Notes: generated by a model not told the origin, from the sequence alone. DNA of 55,771 bases from Aequorivita sp. (GCA_020435825.1 JAGQYY010000003.1:18691-74461); one strand, 5' to 3'; counted from the first letter of the stretch, positions 32,974-42,487 are shown. Numbers and translations are program-made.

Positions 32974-34881
32974 TTATTTTACTTCTTCGAAGTCAACGTC
33001 TTCAACATCGCTGTTTTCAGTAGTGTTTCCCTGTTCTGCTCCTGCTCCGGCATCACCGGTTGTGGCGCCTTGCTGGTCTGCCTGGGCTTTGTACATTTCT
33101 TCAGAAGCGGTTTTCCAAGCTTCATTTATTTTATCCAAAGCGGGTTGAATGTTGCTCACTTCTTTGGTTTCGTAAGCTTTTTTAAGTTCTTCCAAAGCTT
33201 CTTCAATTGGCTTCTTTTTATCGTCAGATAATTTTTCACCAAACTCTTTCAGTTGCTTTTCAGTCTGGAAGATCATTGCGTCCGCTTCGTTCAGTTTTTC
33301 AACTTTTTCCTTCGCAGCCTTATCGCTTTCGGCATTTGCCTCTGCATCTGCTTTCATCTTCTTGATTTCGTCTTCGGTCAATCCGGAAGAAGCTTCAATA
33401 CGGATGTCTTGCGTTTTGTTGGTAGCCTTATCGGTAGCGCTTACTTTAATGATGCCGTTGGCGTCAATATCAAACGTTACTTCAATTTGTGGCACACCGC
33501 GCTGTGCTGGTGGAATTCCATCCAAGTGGAAACGACCGATTGTTTTATTGTCGTTTGCCATTGGGCGCTCCCCTTGTAATACGTGGATTTCAACACTCGG
33601 CTGATTATCGGCTGCAGTAGAGAATACCTGACTTTTTTTGGTAGGAATGGTTGTGTTGGCCTCAATCAATTTGGTCATAACACCGCCCATTGTTTCAATA
33701 CCAAGGGAAAGTGGCGTTACATCCAAGAGAAGAACGTCTTTCACATCTCCAGTCAATACACCTCCTTGGATTGCGGCACCTACGGCTACAACTTCATCTG
33801 GGTTTACCCCTTTGTGCGGTTTTTTCCCGAAGAATTTTTCCACTGCTTCCTGAACTGCAGGAATACGGGTAGAACCACCTACAAGAATAACTTCGTCTAT
33901 ATCGCTTTTGCTCAAACCGGCAGCTTTCATTGCTTTTTCACAAGGCTCGATAGTTCTTTTTACAAGATCTTCAATCAATTGCTCAAACTTAGCTCGGGTC
34001 AACGTTTTTACCAAGTGTTTTGGTCCGCTGGCAGTAGCAGTAATATAAGGCAAGTTGATTTCGGTTTGCGTAGAGGAAGACAATTCAATTTTTGCTTTCT
34101 CGGCAGCTTCTTTTAAACGTTGAAGCGCCATTGGGTCTTTCTTCAAATCAAAATCTTCTTCTTTTTTGAATTCATCAGCCAACCAATTGATAATCTTTTG
34201 GTCAACATCATCACCACCCAAGTGGGTATCACCATCGGTAGCCAATACTTCAAAAACGCCGTCACCCAATTCAAGGATACTAACGTCATGCGTACCACCA
34301 CCAAAATCAAATACCACTACTTTCTGGTCGGTTCCTTTTTTGTCAAGACCATAGGCCAATGCTGCTGCGGTTGGTTCGTTAATGATGCGCTCTACTTTAA
34401 GACCGGCAATTTCACCAGCTTCCTTAGTTGCGTGGCGCTGACTGTCGTTAAAATATGCAGGAACGGTAATTACCGCACGTGTTACTGGCTGCCCCAAGTA
34501 ATCCTCAGCAGTTTTCTTCATTTTCTGGAGAATCATTGCGCTCAACTCCTGTGGGGTGTACATACGGCCATCTATTTCTACACGGGCGGTATCGTTATCA
34601 CCTTTTACCACTTTGTATGCGGCGTGTTCCGCTTCAGCTTTTGATTCAGAATATTTGTTCCCCATAAATCTTTTTATGGAGCTGATGGTCTTTGTAGGGT
34701 TTGTAACTGCCTGACGTTTTGCAGGGTCACCTACCTTAATTTCACCTCCCTCTACAAATGCTATTACAGATGGGGTGGTTCTTTTTCCTTCGGCATTAGG
34801 GATAACTGTTGGCTCGCTACCTTCCATCACGGCAACGCAGGAGTTGGTTGTACCTAAGTCGATTCCAATTATTTTACTCAT
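32974..34881 (-). CDS. dnaK: Chaperone DnaK (Hsp70)
   Basis: A 635-residue Hsp70. ATPase domain 1-385 with [58 protein letters not shown] and [14 protein letters not shown]; substrate-binding domain with [19 protein letters not shown]; a helical lid; and an acidic end EDVDFEEVK. The phosphate-2 motif reads [10 protein letters not shown] where most homologues have DLGGGTFDVS, a mild deviation common in Bacteroidota. It is transcribed alone here; dnaJ and grpE are not adjacent. No CIRCE element is visible upstream. Confidence 0.98.
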   Translation of the reverse strand: MSKIIGIDLGTTNSCVAVMEGSEPTVIPNAEGKRTTPSVIAFVEGGEIKVGDPAKRQAVTNPTKTISSIKRFMGNKYSESKAEAEHAAYKVVKGDNDTARVEIDGRMYTPQELSAMILQKMKKTAEDYLGQPVTRAVITVPAYFNDSQRHATKEAGEIAGLKVERIINEPTAAALAYGLDKKGTDQKVVVFDFGGGTHDVSILELGDGVFEVLATDGDTHLGGDDVDQKIINWLADEFKKEEDFDLKKDPMALQRLKEAAEKAKIELSSSTQTEINLPYITATASGPKHLVKTLTRAKFEQLIEDLVKRTIEPCEKAMKAAGLSKSDIDEVILVGGSTRIPAVQEAVEKFFGKKPHKGVNPDEVVAVGAAIQGGVLTGDVKDVLLLDVTPLSLGIETMGGVMTKLIEANTTIPTKKSQVFSTAADNQPSVEIHVLQGERPMANDNKTIGRFHLDGIPPAQRGVPQIEVTFDIDANGIIKVSATDKATNKTQDIRIEASSGLTEDEIKKMKADAEANAESDKAAKEKVEKLNEADAMIFQTEKQLKEFGEKLSDDKKKPIEEALEELKKAYETKEVSNIQPALDKINEAWKTASEEMYKAQADQQGATTGDAGAGAEQGNTTENSDVEDVDFEEVK

Positions 34882-34963
34882 ATCTATTGTGTTATATATT
34901 TAGTTAATTCAATTTTTATTTTACGGGGAGTATAAGTCAATGATTATGCCAGCGGAAGTATTA

Positions 34964-34976
34964 TGACAGGATGGCA
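34964..34976 (-). promoter_or_regulatory. Direct repeat upstream of dnaK
   Basis: On the plus strand TGACA-GGA-TGGCA, 83 bases before the dnaK start codon (minus-strand gene). A longer inverted pair TGCCAGC / GCTGGCA flanks this area. It could be a heat-shock control box, but one occurrence cannot show that. Confidence 0.2.
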
Positions 34977-35060
34977 GAAACTTTTGTTGAATATATTGCT
35001 GGCAGTAGTTAAGCACCTAATCTCAAATTCCTAATTCCAAGAAAAAATAGGTCAACACTT

Positions 35061-36350
35061 TTAGAATTTGGGATTTGAAGATTTCGAACTTACCCGCAAT
35101 AGTTCCCCCCACTGCGTAGTATAACGCAAGCTTCGCTCTTTCTTTACGAGTTCCCATTCGCTAATGCGCGTACCCACCAAACCCGAGGAAATAGTTGCTT
35201 TTCCAAATTTCCGGTTAATGGCGTCAAAGGTTTCTATGAGTTTTGAGTTGTTTAACTTGGAAGGTTGATGAAATAAATTTCCTTGTACATACTCCTGTGG
35301 AATAATGCCAGTAAGGTTTACCCCCACTTTTTTGTAACGATAGCCAGGTTTATAAATTGCTACCAATGCTTTTCGCGCGGCGGAAATAAGTTTGAAGGTA
35401 TTGTTCGTAGGAATTTCCAAAGTGACTGTGCGGCTGTTGGAATATTGCTTATCTACATCACTGTGGTAGTTAGTTATAATGAAAACCTGAACATAAGTAG
35501 CACATGATTTTTGGGCACGAAGCACCTCGCTCACCTCGCTGATGTAATAGGCGCAGGCTTCCTCAATACGTTCTAAATCGGGCAATTTTATACCGAAAGA
35601 TTTTGCGGTGCCAATTCCCTTTTTTGGCGGGGGTTGGGTTACAAATTCGTTACAAGACTCTCCTCTCAACTCGCGCCAGGTGCGTTCGCCCACAACCGTC
35701 ATCTCTTTACGGACCCATTGAAGCGGTAATTCTGTAAATTGAAAAGCATTGTAAACACCTATGTTTTTCAACCGCTCCGCATGCTTTCTGCCAATGCCCC
35801 ACACATCGCCAATCTTGCACCATTTAAGCGCTTCAATTCTTTTCTCTTCGCAATCGATTACAAAAACGTGGTTGTTATCAGCAATTTTTTTTGACATTTT
35901 GTTGGCCAGTTTTGCCAATCCCTTGGTGGGTGCAATTCCAACGCCCACAGGCAAACCTGTATTTTTGAAAATAGTGTCTTTAATTTCGTGTCCGTATTTA
36001 TTCAAAGAAGCTTTTTTCATTCCTGAAAGATCTGCAAAAGCCTCGTCAATACTGTATACTTCCACATTTGGAGAAAATGTCCCGAGAGTGTTCATCACCC
36101 GTTGCGACATTTCGCCATAAAGGGTATAATTTGAAGAAAAGAAATTCACTTTATGAGCAATTAATTGATCCTTTATTTTAAAAACCGGCTCAAACATTGG
36201 AATGTCCGTAATCGCTTTCGCTTCTTTGTTTGCGGCAATCACGCAACCATCGTTATTGCTTAAAACAACCACGGGTTTCCCCAACAAATCAGGCCTAAAA
36301 ACCTGTTCGCAGCAAGCATAAAAACTATTGCAATCTACCAAGGCAATCAT
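35061..36350 (-). CDS. umuC: Y-family DNA polymerase, UmuC type
   Basis: A 429-residue polymerase from the ATG at 36350 (the frame opens 12 codons earlier inside umuD). It starts MIALVDCNSFYACCEQVFRP with the first metal ligand D6, and has the catalytic block VYSIDEAFADLSG and the little-finger and C-terminal UmuC regions (YKKVGVNLTGIIPQEYVQ). It performs error-prone translesion synthesis with UmuD. Start and umuD stop overlap by 4 bases (ATGA), so the two are translationally coupled. The active site is intact, in contrast with its partner's self-cleavage site. Confidence 0.95.
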   Translation of the reverse strand: MIALVDCNSFYACCEQVFRPDLLGKPVVVLSNNDGCVIAANKEAKAITDIPMFEPVFKIKDQLIAHKVNFFSSNYTLYGEMSQRVMNTLGTFSPNVEVYSIDEAFADLSGMKKASLNKYGHEIKDTIFKNTGLPVGVGIAPTKGLAKLANKMSKKIADNNHVFVIDCEEKRIEALKWCKIGDVWGIGRKHAERLKNIGVYNAFQFTELPLQWVRKEMTVVGERTWRELRGESCNEFVTQPPPKKGIGTAKSFGIKLPDLERIEEACAYYISEVSEVLRAQKSCATYVQVFIITNYHSDVDKQYSNSRTVTLEIPTNNTFKLISAARKALVAIYKPGYRYKKVGVNLTGIIPQEYVQGNLFHQPSKLNNSKLIETFDAINRKFGKATISSGLVGTRISEWELVKKERSLRYTTQWGELLRVSSKSSNPKF

Positions 36351-36715
36351 CGGGCGTAGTGGATAATGTATGTAATGATTCCCCAAACAGTAAATTCTTC
36401 TTCGGAAAAACCGAAAGGAATACGCTGTATTTTAAATTCACCGTCTTGGATCACAAGCGCCAGCGTGTCAAAATTCCACGGAAGCGAGCGATCAATAATC
36501 AATACATCTTTATTGAGAATGTTGTGTTCTTTAAAAGTATCTCCATCTACACGAACAAAAAAAGTAGCATCGCGATTCACAACAAGTTCTTGGTTCAAAT
36601 CGATGGTGGGTTCCAAATAATGTGTGGCTGGGCTTGTAAAGCCCGTCTGTTTTGAAACGCCTGGCTCATGCCTGCTTTTTACTTTTGTAAGCTTTCCTGA
36701 AGTGAGTATTTCCAT
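36347..36715 (-). CDS. umuD: UmuD/LexA-like protein with altered self-cleavage site
   Basis: A 122-residue S24-family protein, the partner of UmuC. By residue count it aligns with E. coli UmuD without gaps: cleavage-site glycine G25 (QTG-FTSPA, E. coli C24-G25), then IDLNQELVV and ATFFVRVDGDT. The nucleophile position 60 is Thr (GDTF instead of GDSM), read directly from ACT; the general-base position 97 is Gln (EFKIQRI instead of EFTVKKL), read from CAG. K95 is the nearest lysine. With both residues of the Ser/Lys dyad changed, RecA-stimulated self-cleavage is unlikely. It may act uncleaved or be processed otherwise. The gene is preceded by two palindromes and a -7 element. Confidence 0.88.
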   Translation of the reverse strand: MEILTSGKLTKVKSRHEPGVSKQTGFTSPATHYLEPTIDLNQELVVNRDATFFVRVDGDTFKEHNILNKDVLIIDRSLPWNFDTLALVIQDGEFKIQRIPFGFSEEEFTVWGIITYIIHYAR

Positions 36716-36719
36716 AGCT

Positions 36720-36757
36720 CAAAAATAGGAATATTTCCTATTTAATGGAATATTTCC
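36720..36757 (-). promoter_or_regulatory. umuDC promoter with two GGAA-TAT-TTCC operators
   Basis: On the minus strand TATTTTTG (36727-36720) is a consensus -7 element 4 bases before the umuD ATG, implying a leaderless mRNA. Directly upstream is a palindrome with 9-bp arms (36723-36743, core GGAA-TAT-TTCC at 36728-36738). A second copy of the 11-bp core is at 36747-36757, 19 bp away. No TTG at the usual distance was found. Two sites two helical turns apart over a promoter suggest a damage-responsive repressor; its gene is not in the window. Confidence 0.65.
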
Positions 36758-36813
36758 AATATAAATTATAAACAATTCCTCACTTCCTTTTAGCAAGATC
36801 CCTTAAAATTTCT

Positions 36814-36821
36814 TAGGTTTG
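36814..36821 (+). promoter_or_regulatory. -7 element TAGGTTTG for sdaA
   Basis: An exact TAnnTTTG match 16 bases before the sdaA ATG. The -33 region has only TTT at the right distance. Confidence 0.45.
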
Positions 36822-36837
36822 AATTAAGATTGAATTT

Positions 36838-38262
36838 ATGGAAAGTATCAGTGTTTTTGACATGTTGAAGATAGGAGTTGGCCCATCCAGCTCCCATACA
36901 TTGGGGCCATGGCGTGCCGCATTACGGTGGATTGGTGAATTGAAAGAAAAAAAACAGTTTGAGGAGGTAGCTGAAATTTCAGTGGATTTGTACGGCTCCC
37001 TTTCGCTTACGGGAAAGGGCCATGCTACCGATATTGCAGTAATGTTGGGTCTTTCAGGCTTTGATCCCGTTACTTACCCTATTGAAGACATTGAAAAAGA
37101 AATTGATTTTATCACTTCGGAAAATAAATTGAAGTTGAACGGCGAGTTGGAAGTTCCTTTTATTCCAAAGCAAAATATCATCTTCAACCGAAAGTTTTTG
37201 GAATTCCATCCAAACGGGATGACTTTTAGGGCTACATTGAAAAACGGTTCCATAAAATCTACATCATTTTACTCAATTGGCGGCGGTTTTACAGTGAAGG
37301 AAGAGCGAAAGCGAAAAAAAATAAAACTGGAAAAATTTGCCCAATTCCCTTTCCCTATTGAAAAAGGGGCAGAGCTTTTGGCATACTGCAAAGCCGAGGG
37401 AAAAACCATTTCAGGAATAGTTCTCGAAAACGAAAAATCACTTAGAAGCGAAACCGAAATAAACGATGGGTTAAAGAAAATCTGGAATGTAATGCTAGAC
37501 TCAATGTACGTTGGTGCACACACCGAGGGAATTTTGCCCGGCGGACTAAATGTGACGCGCCGCGCTTTTGAGATGAACAAAAACCTAATTGGCGACCACA
37601 AATACACTAATGCCGAAGAATGGATTGGTGCAATAAGAAACACTGAAGTAAAGTTCCGTCAGATTTTGAAATGGGTTTCTTGTTTTGCTCTCGCGGTAAA
37701 TGAAGTTAATGCTTCATTGGGTCGAGTGGTTACTGCGCCCACCAACGGAAGTGCTGGCGTTATTCCTGCCGTGATGATGTATTATATGGTTATTGAAAAC
37801 CATGACGCCAATTTTGAGGATGTCCGTAAATTTTTGCTTACCGCAGGCGAAATTGGAAGTATTTTCAAAAAGGGTTCCACCATTTCAGCTGCTATGGGCG
37901 GTTGCCAAGCAGAGATCGGTGTTTCTTCTTCTATGGCCGCGGGAGCTTTGTGTGAGCTCATGGGCGGAACTCCCGAACAATGTTTGATGGCCAGTGAAAT
38001 TGCAATGGAACACCATTTGGGAATGACCTGCGACCCAATTGCTGGCTTGGTGCAAATTCCTTGTATAGAGCGCAATGCGATGGGTGCCATAAAAGCTATA
38101 AATGCTTGCGAGATGGCTTTGGACAGTGACCCAAGCAAAGCAAAAGTGCCATTGGATAAAGTGATTGCCACAATGTGGGAAACGGCAAAAGACATGACTT
38201 CTAAATACAAGGAAACCAGTGAAGGAGGTTTAGCGGTACAAGTGAATATAAGTGATTGTTAG
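36838..38262 (+). CDS. sdaA: L-serine ammonia-lyase, single chain
   Basis: A 474-residue iron-sulfur enzyme converting L-serine to pyruvate and ammonia. The beta-type domain is N-terminal ([33 protein letters not shown]), the alpha-type domain C-terminal ([55 protein letters not shown]). The cluster cysteines are among C in GGCQAE, MTCDP and the CIERN segment. Length and fused order match the single-chain type. Transcribed alone, divergent from umuDC. Confidence 0.96.
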   Translation: MESISVFDMLKIGVGPSSSHTLGPWRAALRWIGELKEKKQFEEVAEISVDLYGSLSLTGKGHATDIAVMLGLSGFDPVTYPIEDIEKEIDFITSENKLKLNGELEVPFIPKQNIIFNRKFLEFHPNGMTFRATLKNGSIKSTSFYSIGGGFTVKEERKRKKIKLEKFAQFPFPIEKGAELLAYCKAEGKTISGIVLENEKSLRSETEINDGLKKIWNVMLDSMYVGAHTEGILPGGLNVTRRAFEMNKNLIGDHKYTNAEEWIGAIRNTEVKFRQILKWVSCFALAVNEVNASLGRVVTAPTNGSAGVIPAVMMYYMVIENHDANFEDVRKFLLTAGEIGSIFKKGSTISAAMGGCQAEIGVSSSMAAGALCELMGGTPEQCLMASEIAMEHHLGMTCDPIAGLVQIPCIERNAMGAIKAINACEMALDSDPSKAKVPLDKVIATMWETAKDMTSKYKETSEGGLAVQVNISDC

Positions 38263-38274
38263 GTAAAGTAATAC

Positions 38275-38739
38275 TTATTCCTTATCACAACTTCCGATAC
38301 GAACGGAATCAATTAAATTAAAGATTTTCCAGCTTTCATCAGTATAAATTAATGTGAAAGAATTTGCACCGCAATGACTAAATTTTCCATCCGTATAGAA
38401 TTCATATGAGGCCCAAACATGAGCTACATTTCCATCGCTATTAACAACATAATCCATCAACTTTTCATCCCATTGTTGGTTTTTCGAAGTAGTAGCGGCG
38501 TATTTTAAAAAATCAGATGGTTTTATGTAAATCAACACATTTTGTTGCTCTTTATTAAGATAAGCACGCTGCATGGTCATATTGGGATGCATTACAGATT
38601 TCATCTTTAAAGTATCTCCGGTTTTATAGCCATCCATAAAAATACCAACAATTATCTTTCCATTTTCCGTGGAAAGTGATTCTTGTGAAAAACAAGCGGT
38701 ACTAACAATTACTGAAAAAAGTAACAGTATGGATTTCAT
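38275..38739 (-). CDS. Exported NTF2-like (lumazine-binding-type) protein
   Basis: A 154-residue protein with signal peptide MKSILLLFSVIVSTACFSQ. The mature part has the cone-shaped NTF2-like pattern: IIVGIFMDGYKTGDTLKMKS, MHPNMTMQRAYL, AHVWASYEFYTDGKFSHCG, FTLIYTDESWKIFNLIDSVR. Related proteins are annotated as nuclear transport factor 2 family or putative lumazine-binding. Binding partner and role are unknown. C16 could be a lipid site, although the SQ end favours ordinary cleavage. It is convergent with sdaA and divergent from panB. Confidence 0.78.
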   Translation of the reverse strand: MKSILLLFSVIVSTACFSQESLSTENGKIIVGIFMDGYKTGDTLKMKSVMHPNMTMQRAYLNKEQQNVLIYIKPSDFLKYAATTSKNQQWDEKLMDYVVNSDGNVAHVWASYEFYTDGKFSHCGANSFTLIYTDESWKIFNLIDSVRIGSCDKE

Positions 38740-38809
38740 AATAAAAATTTAAGTTGTTACTACTCAAAAATAGTATTTTTACACTTTAATATATAGATAT
38801 TTCAGAAAT

Positions 38810-39628
38810 ATGTCAACAGCCAAAAAAGAATACAAGCGTATCACCACCAAAACTTTGGTGGATATGAAAAAGAAAGGCGAAAAAATTTCGATGCTTACTG
38901 CATACGATTTTACAATGGCCAAGATTGTGGACAGCGCTGGCATAGATGTTATTTTGGTAGGCGATTCAGCTTCAAATGTAATGGCTGGCCACGAAACTAC
39001 TTTGCCAATTACCCTGGATCAAATGATTTATCACGCAGCTTCAGTAGTTAGAGCTATTGAACGCAGTTTGGTTGTTGTAGATTTGCCATTTGGAAGCTAT
39101 CAAAGCGATCCAAAGGAAGCGTTGCGCTCTGCCATTAGAATAATGAAAGAAAGTGGCGGACACGCAGTAAAACTTGAAGGTGGCAAGGAAGTAAAGGAAT
39201 CAATAAAGCGAATTTTGAATGCAGGCATTCCTGTGATGGGCCATTTAGGTTTAACGCCGCAATCCATCTATAAATTCGGAACCTATACAGTTCGTGCAAA
39301 AGAGGAAGAAGAGGCTGAAAAGCTTATAGAAGATGCCATTTTATTAGAAAAAACAGGTTGTTTTGCTGTAGTTTTAGAGAAAGTTCCTGCCAAGTTAGCG
39401 CAAGAAGTCGCTGAAAAAATAAGCATTCCCGTAATCGGTATCGGTGCTGGAAACGGGGTTGACGGGCAGGTTTTGGTAACCCACGATATGCTTGGGATGA
39501 CCCACGAGTTCAATCCACGTTTTCTTCGAAGGTATTTAGATTTATATACAGAAATGAAAAATGCTTTTAGTCAATATAGCGCAGACGTGAAAAGCGGTGA
39601 TTTTCCGAACGATAGTGAACAATATTAA
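38810..39628 (+). CDS. panB: 3-methyl-2-oxobutanoate hydroxymethyltransferase
   Basis: A 272-residue enzyme adding a one-carbon unit from methylene-tetrahydrofolate to 2-oxoisovalerate, the first step to pantothenate. Motifs: [80 protein letters not shown] and DMLGM. The catalytic glutamate lies in the FAVVLEKVP segment. The gene is followed after 20 bases by an RluA-family gene whose start lies in a repeat. panC and panD are not present. Confidence 0.96.
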   Translation: MSTAKKEYKRITTKTLVDMKKKGEKISMLTAYDFTMAKIVDSAGIDVILVGDSASNVMAGHETTLPITLDQMIYHAASVVRAIERSLVVVDLPFGSYQSDPKEALRSAIRIMKESGGHAVKLEGGKEVKESIKRILNAGIPVMGHLGLTPQSIYKFGTYTVRAKEEEEAEKLIEDAILLEKTGCFAVVLEKVPAKLAQEVAEKISIPVIGIGAGNGVDGQVLVTHDMLGMTHEFNPRFLRRYLDLYTEMKNAFSQYSADVKSGDFPNDSEQY

Positions 39629-39631
39629 TAG

Positions 39632-39690
39632 ATTGTTGGATTTTTAGAATGATCCAGCAATCCAACAATCCAACAATCCAGAAATCCAAA
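39632..39690. repeat. Inverted and tandem AATCCAAC repeats at the start of the RluA gene
   Basis: ATTGTTGGATT (39632-39642) is matched by AATCCAACAAT (39659-39669), an 11-bp inverted repeat. The right arm continues as tandem AATCCAAC units (AATCCAACAATCCAACAATC) and then decays. The first codons of the RluA ORF fall inside it. Confidence 0.7.
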
Positions 39691-40377
39691 TCACATAGCA
39701 CTAAAGATAATCTTCAGATTTTGTTTGAAGACAATCATCTAATTGTCGTAAATAAACGGCCGGGAGACATTGTGCAGGGAGATAAAACAGGCGATGCTCC
39801 ACTTTCGGAAGTTGTAAAGGAATATATTGCTGAAAAATATGACAAGCCAGGAGCTGTCTTTCTTGGCGTTGTTCACAGATTGGATCGTCCCACGAGCGGA
39901 ATTGTCGTTTTCGCAAGAACTTCAAAAGCTTTGGCACGGTTGAACAAAATGTTTTCTGAAAGGGAAACCAAGAAAATATATTGGGCTATTGTTAAAAACG
40001 TACCTCCAAAAACGGAAGATACACTTTCGCATTATTTAAAAAGAAACCCAAAGCAAAACAAATCCTACGCTCATGTAAAAGAAGTGCCAGACAGTAAAAA
40101 AGCTGTACTTCATTATAAGCTTCTGAAAAAACTGGATAATTACTATCTATTGGAAATAGCTCTTGAAACCGGAAGGCACCATCAAATACGGTCACAGCTT
40201 TCGGCTGTTGGTTGCACAATAAAAGGAGATTTGAAATATGGTTTTGACCGAAGCAACCCGGATGGAAGCATTCATCTTCATGCAAAAAAGTTAACGTTGG
40301 TTCATCCAGTCCAAAAAGAAGAAATTACAATAGAAGCGCCAACGCCTGACGATTCGGTTTGGAATGCCTGCAATTAA
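39649..40377 (+). CDS. RluA-family pseudouridine synthase
   Basis: A 242-residue RNA-modifying enzyme. The catalytic aspartate is in VVHRLDRPTSGIVVFAR; LETGRHHQIRSQLSAVGCTI and GDLKYGFDRS complete the fold. There is no S4 domain. Family resemblance begins at LQILFEDNHLIVVNKRPGD; the 20 residues before this (MIQQSNNPTIQKSKSH...) are encoded by the AATCCAAC repeat, so they are a repeat-derived extension, or the real start is a non-ATG codon further on. The rRNA or tRNA target is not decidable. It overlaps the convergent regulator gene by 4 bases. Confidence 0.88.
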   Translation: MIQQSNNPTIQKSKSHSTKDNLQILFEDNHLIVVNKRPGDIVQGDKTGDAPLSEVVKEYIAEKYDKPGAVFLGVVHRLDRPTSGIVVFARTSKALARLNKMFSERETKKIYWAIVKNVPPKTEDTLSHYLKRNPKQNKSYAHVKEVPDSKKAVLHYKLLKKLDNYYLLEIALETGRHHQIRSQLSAVGCTIKGDLKYGFDRSNPDGSIHLHAKKLTLVHPVQKEEITIEAPTPDDSVWNACN

Positions 40378-41027
40378 AGCTTTATCAGGTTTTTCTTCAA
40401 GGCAAAAATTACCAGCCCCACTCTATTTTTAATTTTAAGCCTGTTAAAAAGATCATGCCTATACCCATCAATAGTTTTAGGACTTAGCTTCATTATTTCC
40501 GCAATTTCTTTGTAGGTCATTTCAGAACATGCCAATTGGATGAAGGTGAGTTCATTTTCCTTAAAATCCAACAATGTAAAATCTTCTTCAGGATTTAAGG
40601 AATGTAAAAGTGTTTCGGAAACTTTCTCAGAATGGTAATATCCTTTATCAATCAATTCTTGCAAGGCATGGTTCAGGATTTCTGGATGAATGTCTTTCAA
40701 AAGATATCCTTTTACACCTTTGCGCAACATTCTCAGAATAGTCTGTTCATCGTCTTCCATTGAAAGTGCAAGGGTTTTTATTTTAGGATGGTTTAGCGTT
40801 AACCATTCGGCTGTTTCAAAGCCGTCCATGACCGGCATATTGATATCGAGCAAAACAATTTCGGGTAAATCACTTCCGTTTTCAATATACTCCTGCAATT
40901 CAACGCCATTTTTTGCGTGGAAAAGCACCTTAAAGCTAGAAAATGAATTGATTAATTTTTCCAAGGAACCTGCAAAAAGGGAGTGGTCGTCAACTATGGC
41001 TACGGTATGCTTTTCTGCGTTAGTCAT
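40374..41027 (-). CDS. NarL/FixJ-type response regulator
   Basis: A 217-residue regulator with receiver domain (VAIVDDHSLFAGSLEKLI, phospho-acceptor D61 in IVLLDINMPVMDG, lysine in GYLLKDIHPEIL) and LuxR-type HTH (LTFIQLACSEMTYKEIAEIM, KLSPKTIDGYRHDLFNRL quoted as SPKTIDGYRHDLF). It follows the kinase with a one-base overlap of stop and start. It should be phosphorylated by the kinase at 41027. The targets are unknown. Confidence 0.94.
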   Translation of the reverse strand: MTNAEKHTVAIVDDHSLFAGSLEKLINSFSSFKVLFHAKNGVELQEYIENGSDLPEIVLLDINMPVMDGFETAEWLTLNHPKIKTLALSMEDDEQTILRMLRKGVKGYLLKDIHPEILNHALQELIDKGYYHSEKVSETLLHSLNPEEDFTLLDFKENELTFIQLACSEMTYKEIAEIMKLSPKTIDGYRHDLFNRLKIKNRVGLVIFALKKNLIKL

Positions 41028-41824
41028 TATGTGCTTTTATACGGATATTTTATAAATAAGCGCGTACCTTTTCCAATCTCTGATACAATGGAAAATTTAG
41101 CGTTCAGCAGCTCAGCGCGGCTGTGCATTGTTTCCATTCCGGAACTGTTTGTCTTTTGTGAGACATCAAAACCAACGCCATCATCTTCAGCAACTATTTC
41201 CAGTGCTTTTTCTTGATAATCTAAATGTACGAATAATTTTGAAGCCTTAGCGTGCTTAATCACGTTTGAAAGGAATTCCTGAAGGATTCGGAAAACAATT
41301 ATTTCACTTGCATTATTCAATGGCACTATGTCTCCGGAGATTTTTAAGGTAGCTTTCAAATAGTCCAAACGGTTAAACCGGTCCAGTTCCATTTGCAACG
41401 ATTTCAACAGTCCGTTTTTCAGGACCACATCGTTATTGAGCACTTTTGAAAGCGTTCTTATTTCCTGTACAGTTTCTTGGACGATGCTTTTGGTTTCACT
41501 TACTTGATCATGAAAACTCTTAGGAATGGCATTCATCAAAACATTCAGTTGAATATTTGCGACAGAAAGTAACTGCCCCACATTGTCGTGCAGTTCCCAA
41601 GCAATGTTTTTAAGGGTTTGTTCCTGAATTTCTATTTGAGAGTCTGAAAGTTCGCGCTGGTAGCGTTGCTCTGCTTCATAGCGTTCCTTTAAAAATTTAT
41701 TTTTTCGCCGTTGAAAAGCTACAACAAAAACAATTGAAAAAATTGTAAAGAACAGCAATACCGCAATAAAGTAAACTATTAAAAGCTTTTCTTGGGGAAG
41801 TAAGGGTCCTTTTTCCGTAAGCAT
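41027..41824 (-). CDS. Sensor histidine kinase, NarL-partner (HisKA_3-like) type
   Basis: A 265-residue kinase with one N-terminal membrane helix (about 14-36) and a linker coiled coil. The H-box is NIAWELHDNVGQLLSVANIQ with phospho-acceptor H79. The ATPase domain has FRILQEFLSNVIKHAKAS, EDDGVGFD and a shortened G region SSGMETMHSRAELL. It has no sensor domain. The 3' end of the 7TM gene overlaps its start by 46 bases, so kinase and 7TM protein are probably made together and may form one receptor. Confidence 0.9.
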   Translation of the reverse strand: MLTEKGPLLPQEKLLIVYFIAVLLFFTIFSIVFVVAFQRRKNKFLKERYEAEQRYQRELSDSQIEIQEQTLKNIAWELHDNVGQLLSVANIQLNVLMNAIPKSFHDQVSETKSIVQETVQEIRTLSKVLNNDVVLKNGLLKSLQMELDRFNRLDYLKATLKISGDIVPLNNASEIIVFRILQEFLSNVIKHAKASKLFVHLDYQEKALEIVAEDDGVGFDVSQKTNSSGMETMHSRAELLNAKFSIVSEIGKGTRLFIKYPYKST

Positions 41825-42483
41825 ATTAAAAATCCAGCTATATAGATGGAATAAAGTAAATAATTGATCCCAAAGATAACTTGTCTATACAAACTGACAA
41901 AACTGGGGTCAATGGAATTACTGTAATAAGAGCTATAAAGGAATAAAGGGGTCGTACATAGGTGGAAAATCAATGCTCCCACCGAAACATAGAAGGGCAA
42001 ACTTTTTTGAACCTGTAATATCAGGTCGCTTTTCAGCAATTCCAAATAATAAAAAGCAATGCTTAGGAAGACTAGCAAGGTTCCCAATATACTGGAGATT
42101 GGCATGAATTTTAAAAAGAATTCCCCCGAAAAAATAATTTCCAAAATACTTACTATCAAAAACACAACCGAAACCCGATTAAGAATAACGATAGAACTTT
42201 TGGAAGACAAATACCACTTAAAATAATTTATATAGAATAAATAACTTATTATGGAATAAATATTTCCCCACCAGTAATTTGTCTCGAAGGAAGTTCCTTT
42301 TAAAAAATGCAAAAATCCATTATTTACAAAATAAGCATACCAACTAAAAACTTCGGAAAAAAAAGTAATTCCCAAAAACCAAACCAAATAAAAAGTAGGT
42401 GTGGATTTGTTTTTTTGGTAATATAATAATCCGGTAAGAAATGCTATTAATTCAAAAAATTGTATTAATAATCCTGCTATCAC
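41779..42483 (-). CDS. Seven-helix membrane protein, candidate sensor subunit
   Basis: A 234-residue protein with about seven membrane helices and very short loops (for example IAFLTGLLYYQKNKSTPTFY, IYSIISYLFYINYFKWYL, SILGTLLVFLSIAFYYLELL). There is no soluble domain. It sits between a 116-residue soluble protein (4-base gap) and the histidine kinase (46-base overlap). This suggests a separate sensor for a kinase that has none of its own. I do not recognise a named family; similar 7TM-kinase-regulator arrangements occur in flavobacteria. Confidence 0.75.
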   Translation of the reverse strand: MIAGLLIQFFELIAFLTGLLYYQKNKSTPTFYLVWFLGITFFSEVFSWYAYFVNNGFLHFLKGTSFETNYWWGNIYSIISYLFYINYFKWYLSSKSSIVILNRVSVVFLIVSILEIIFSGEFFLKFMPISSILGTLLVFLSIAFYYLELLKSDLILQVQKSLPFYVSVGALIFHLCTTPLFLYSSYYSNSIDPSFVSLYRQVIFGINYLLYSIYIAGFLICLRKKDPYFPKKSF

Positions 42484-42487
42484 TGAA

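Noticed and set aside
33583..34644. Two long plus-strand ORFs (177 and 174 residues) opposite dnaK
   Set aside because: They mirror the dnaK coding frame; their composition (Cys/Phe/His-rich) is typical of antisense shadows, and dnaK is complete and certain.
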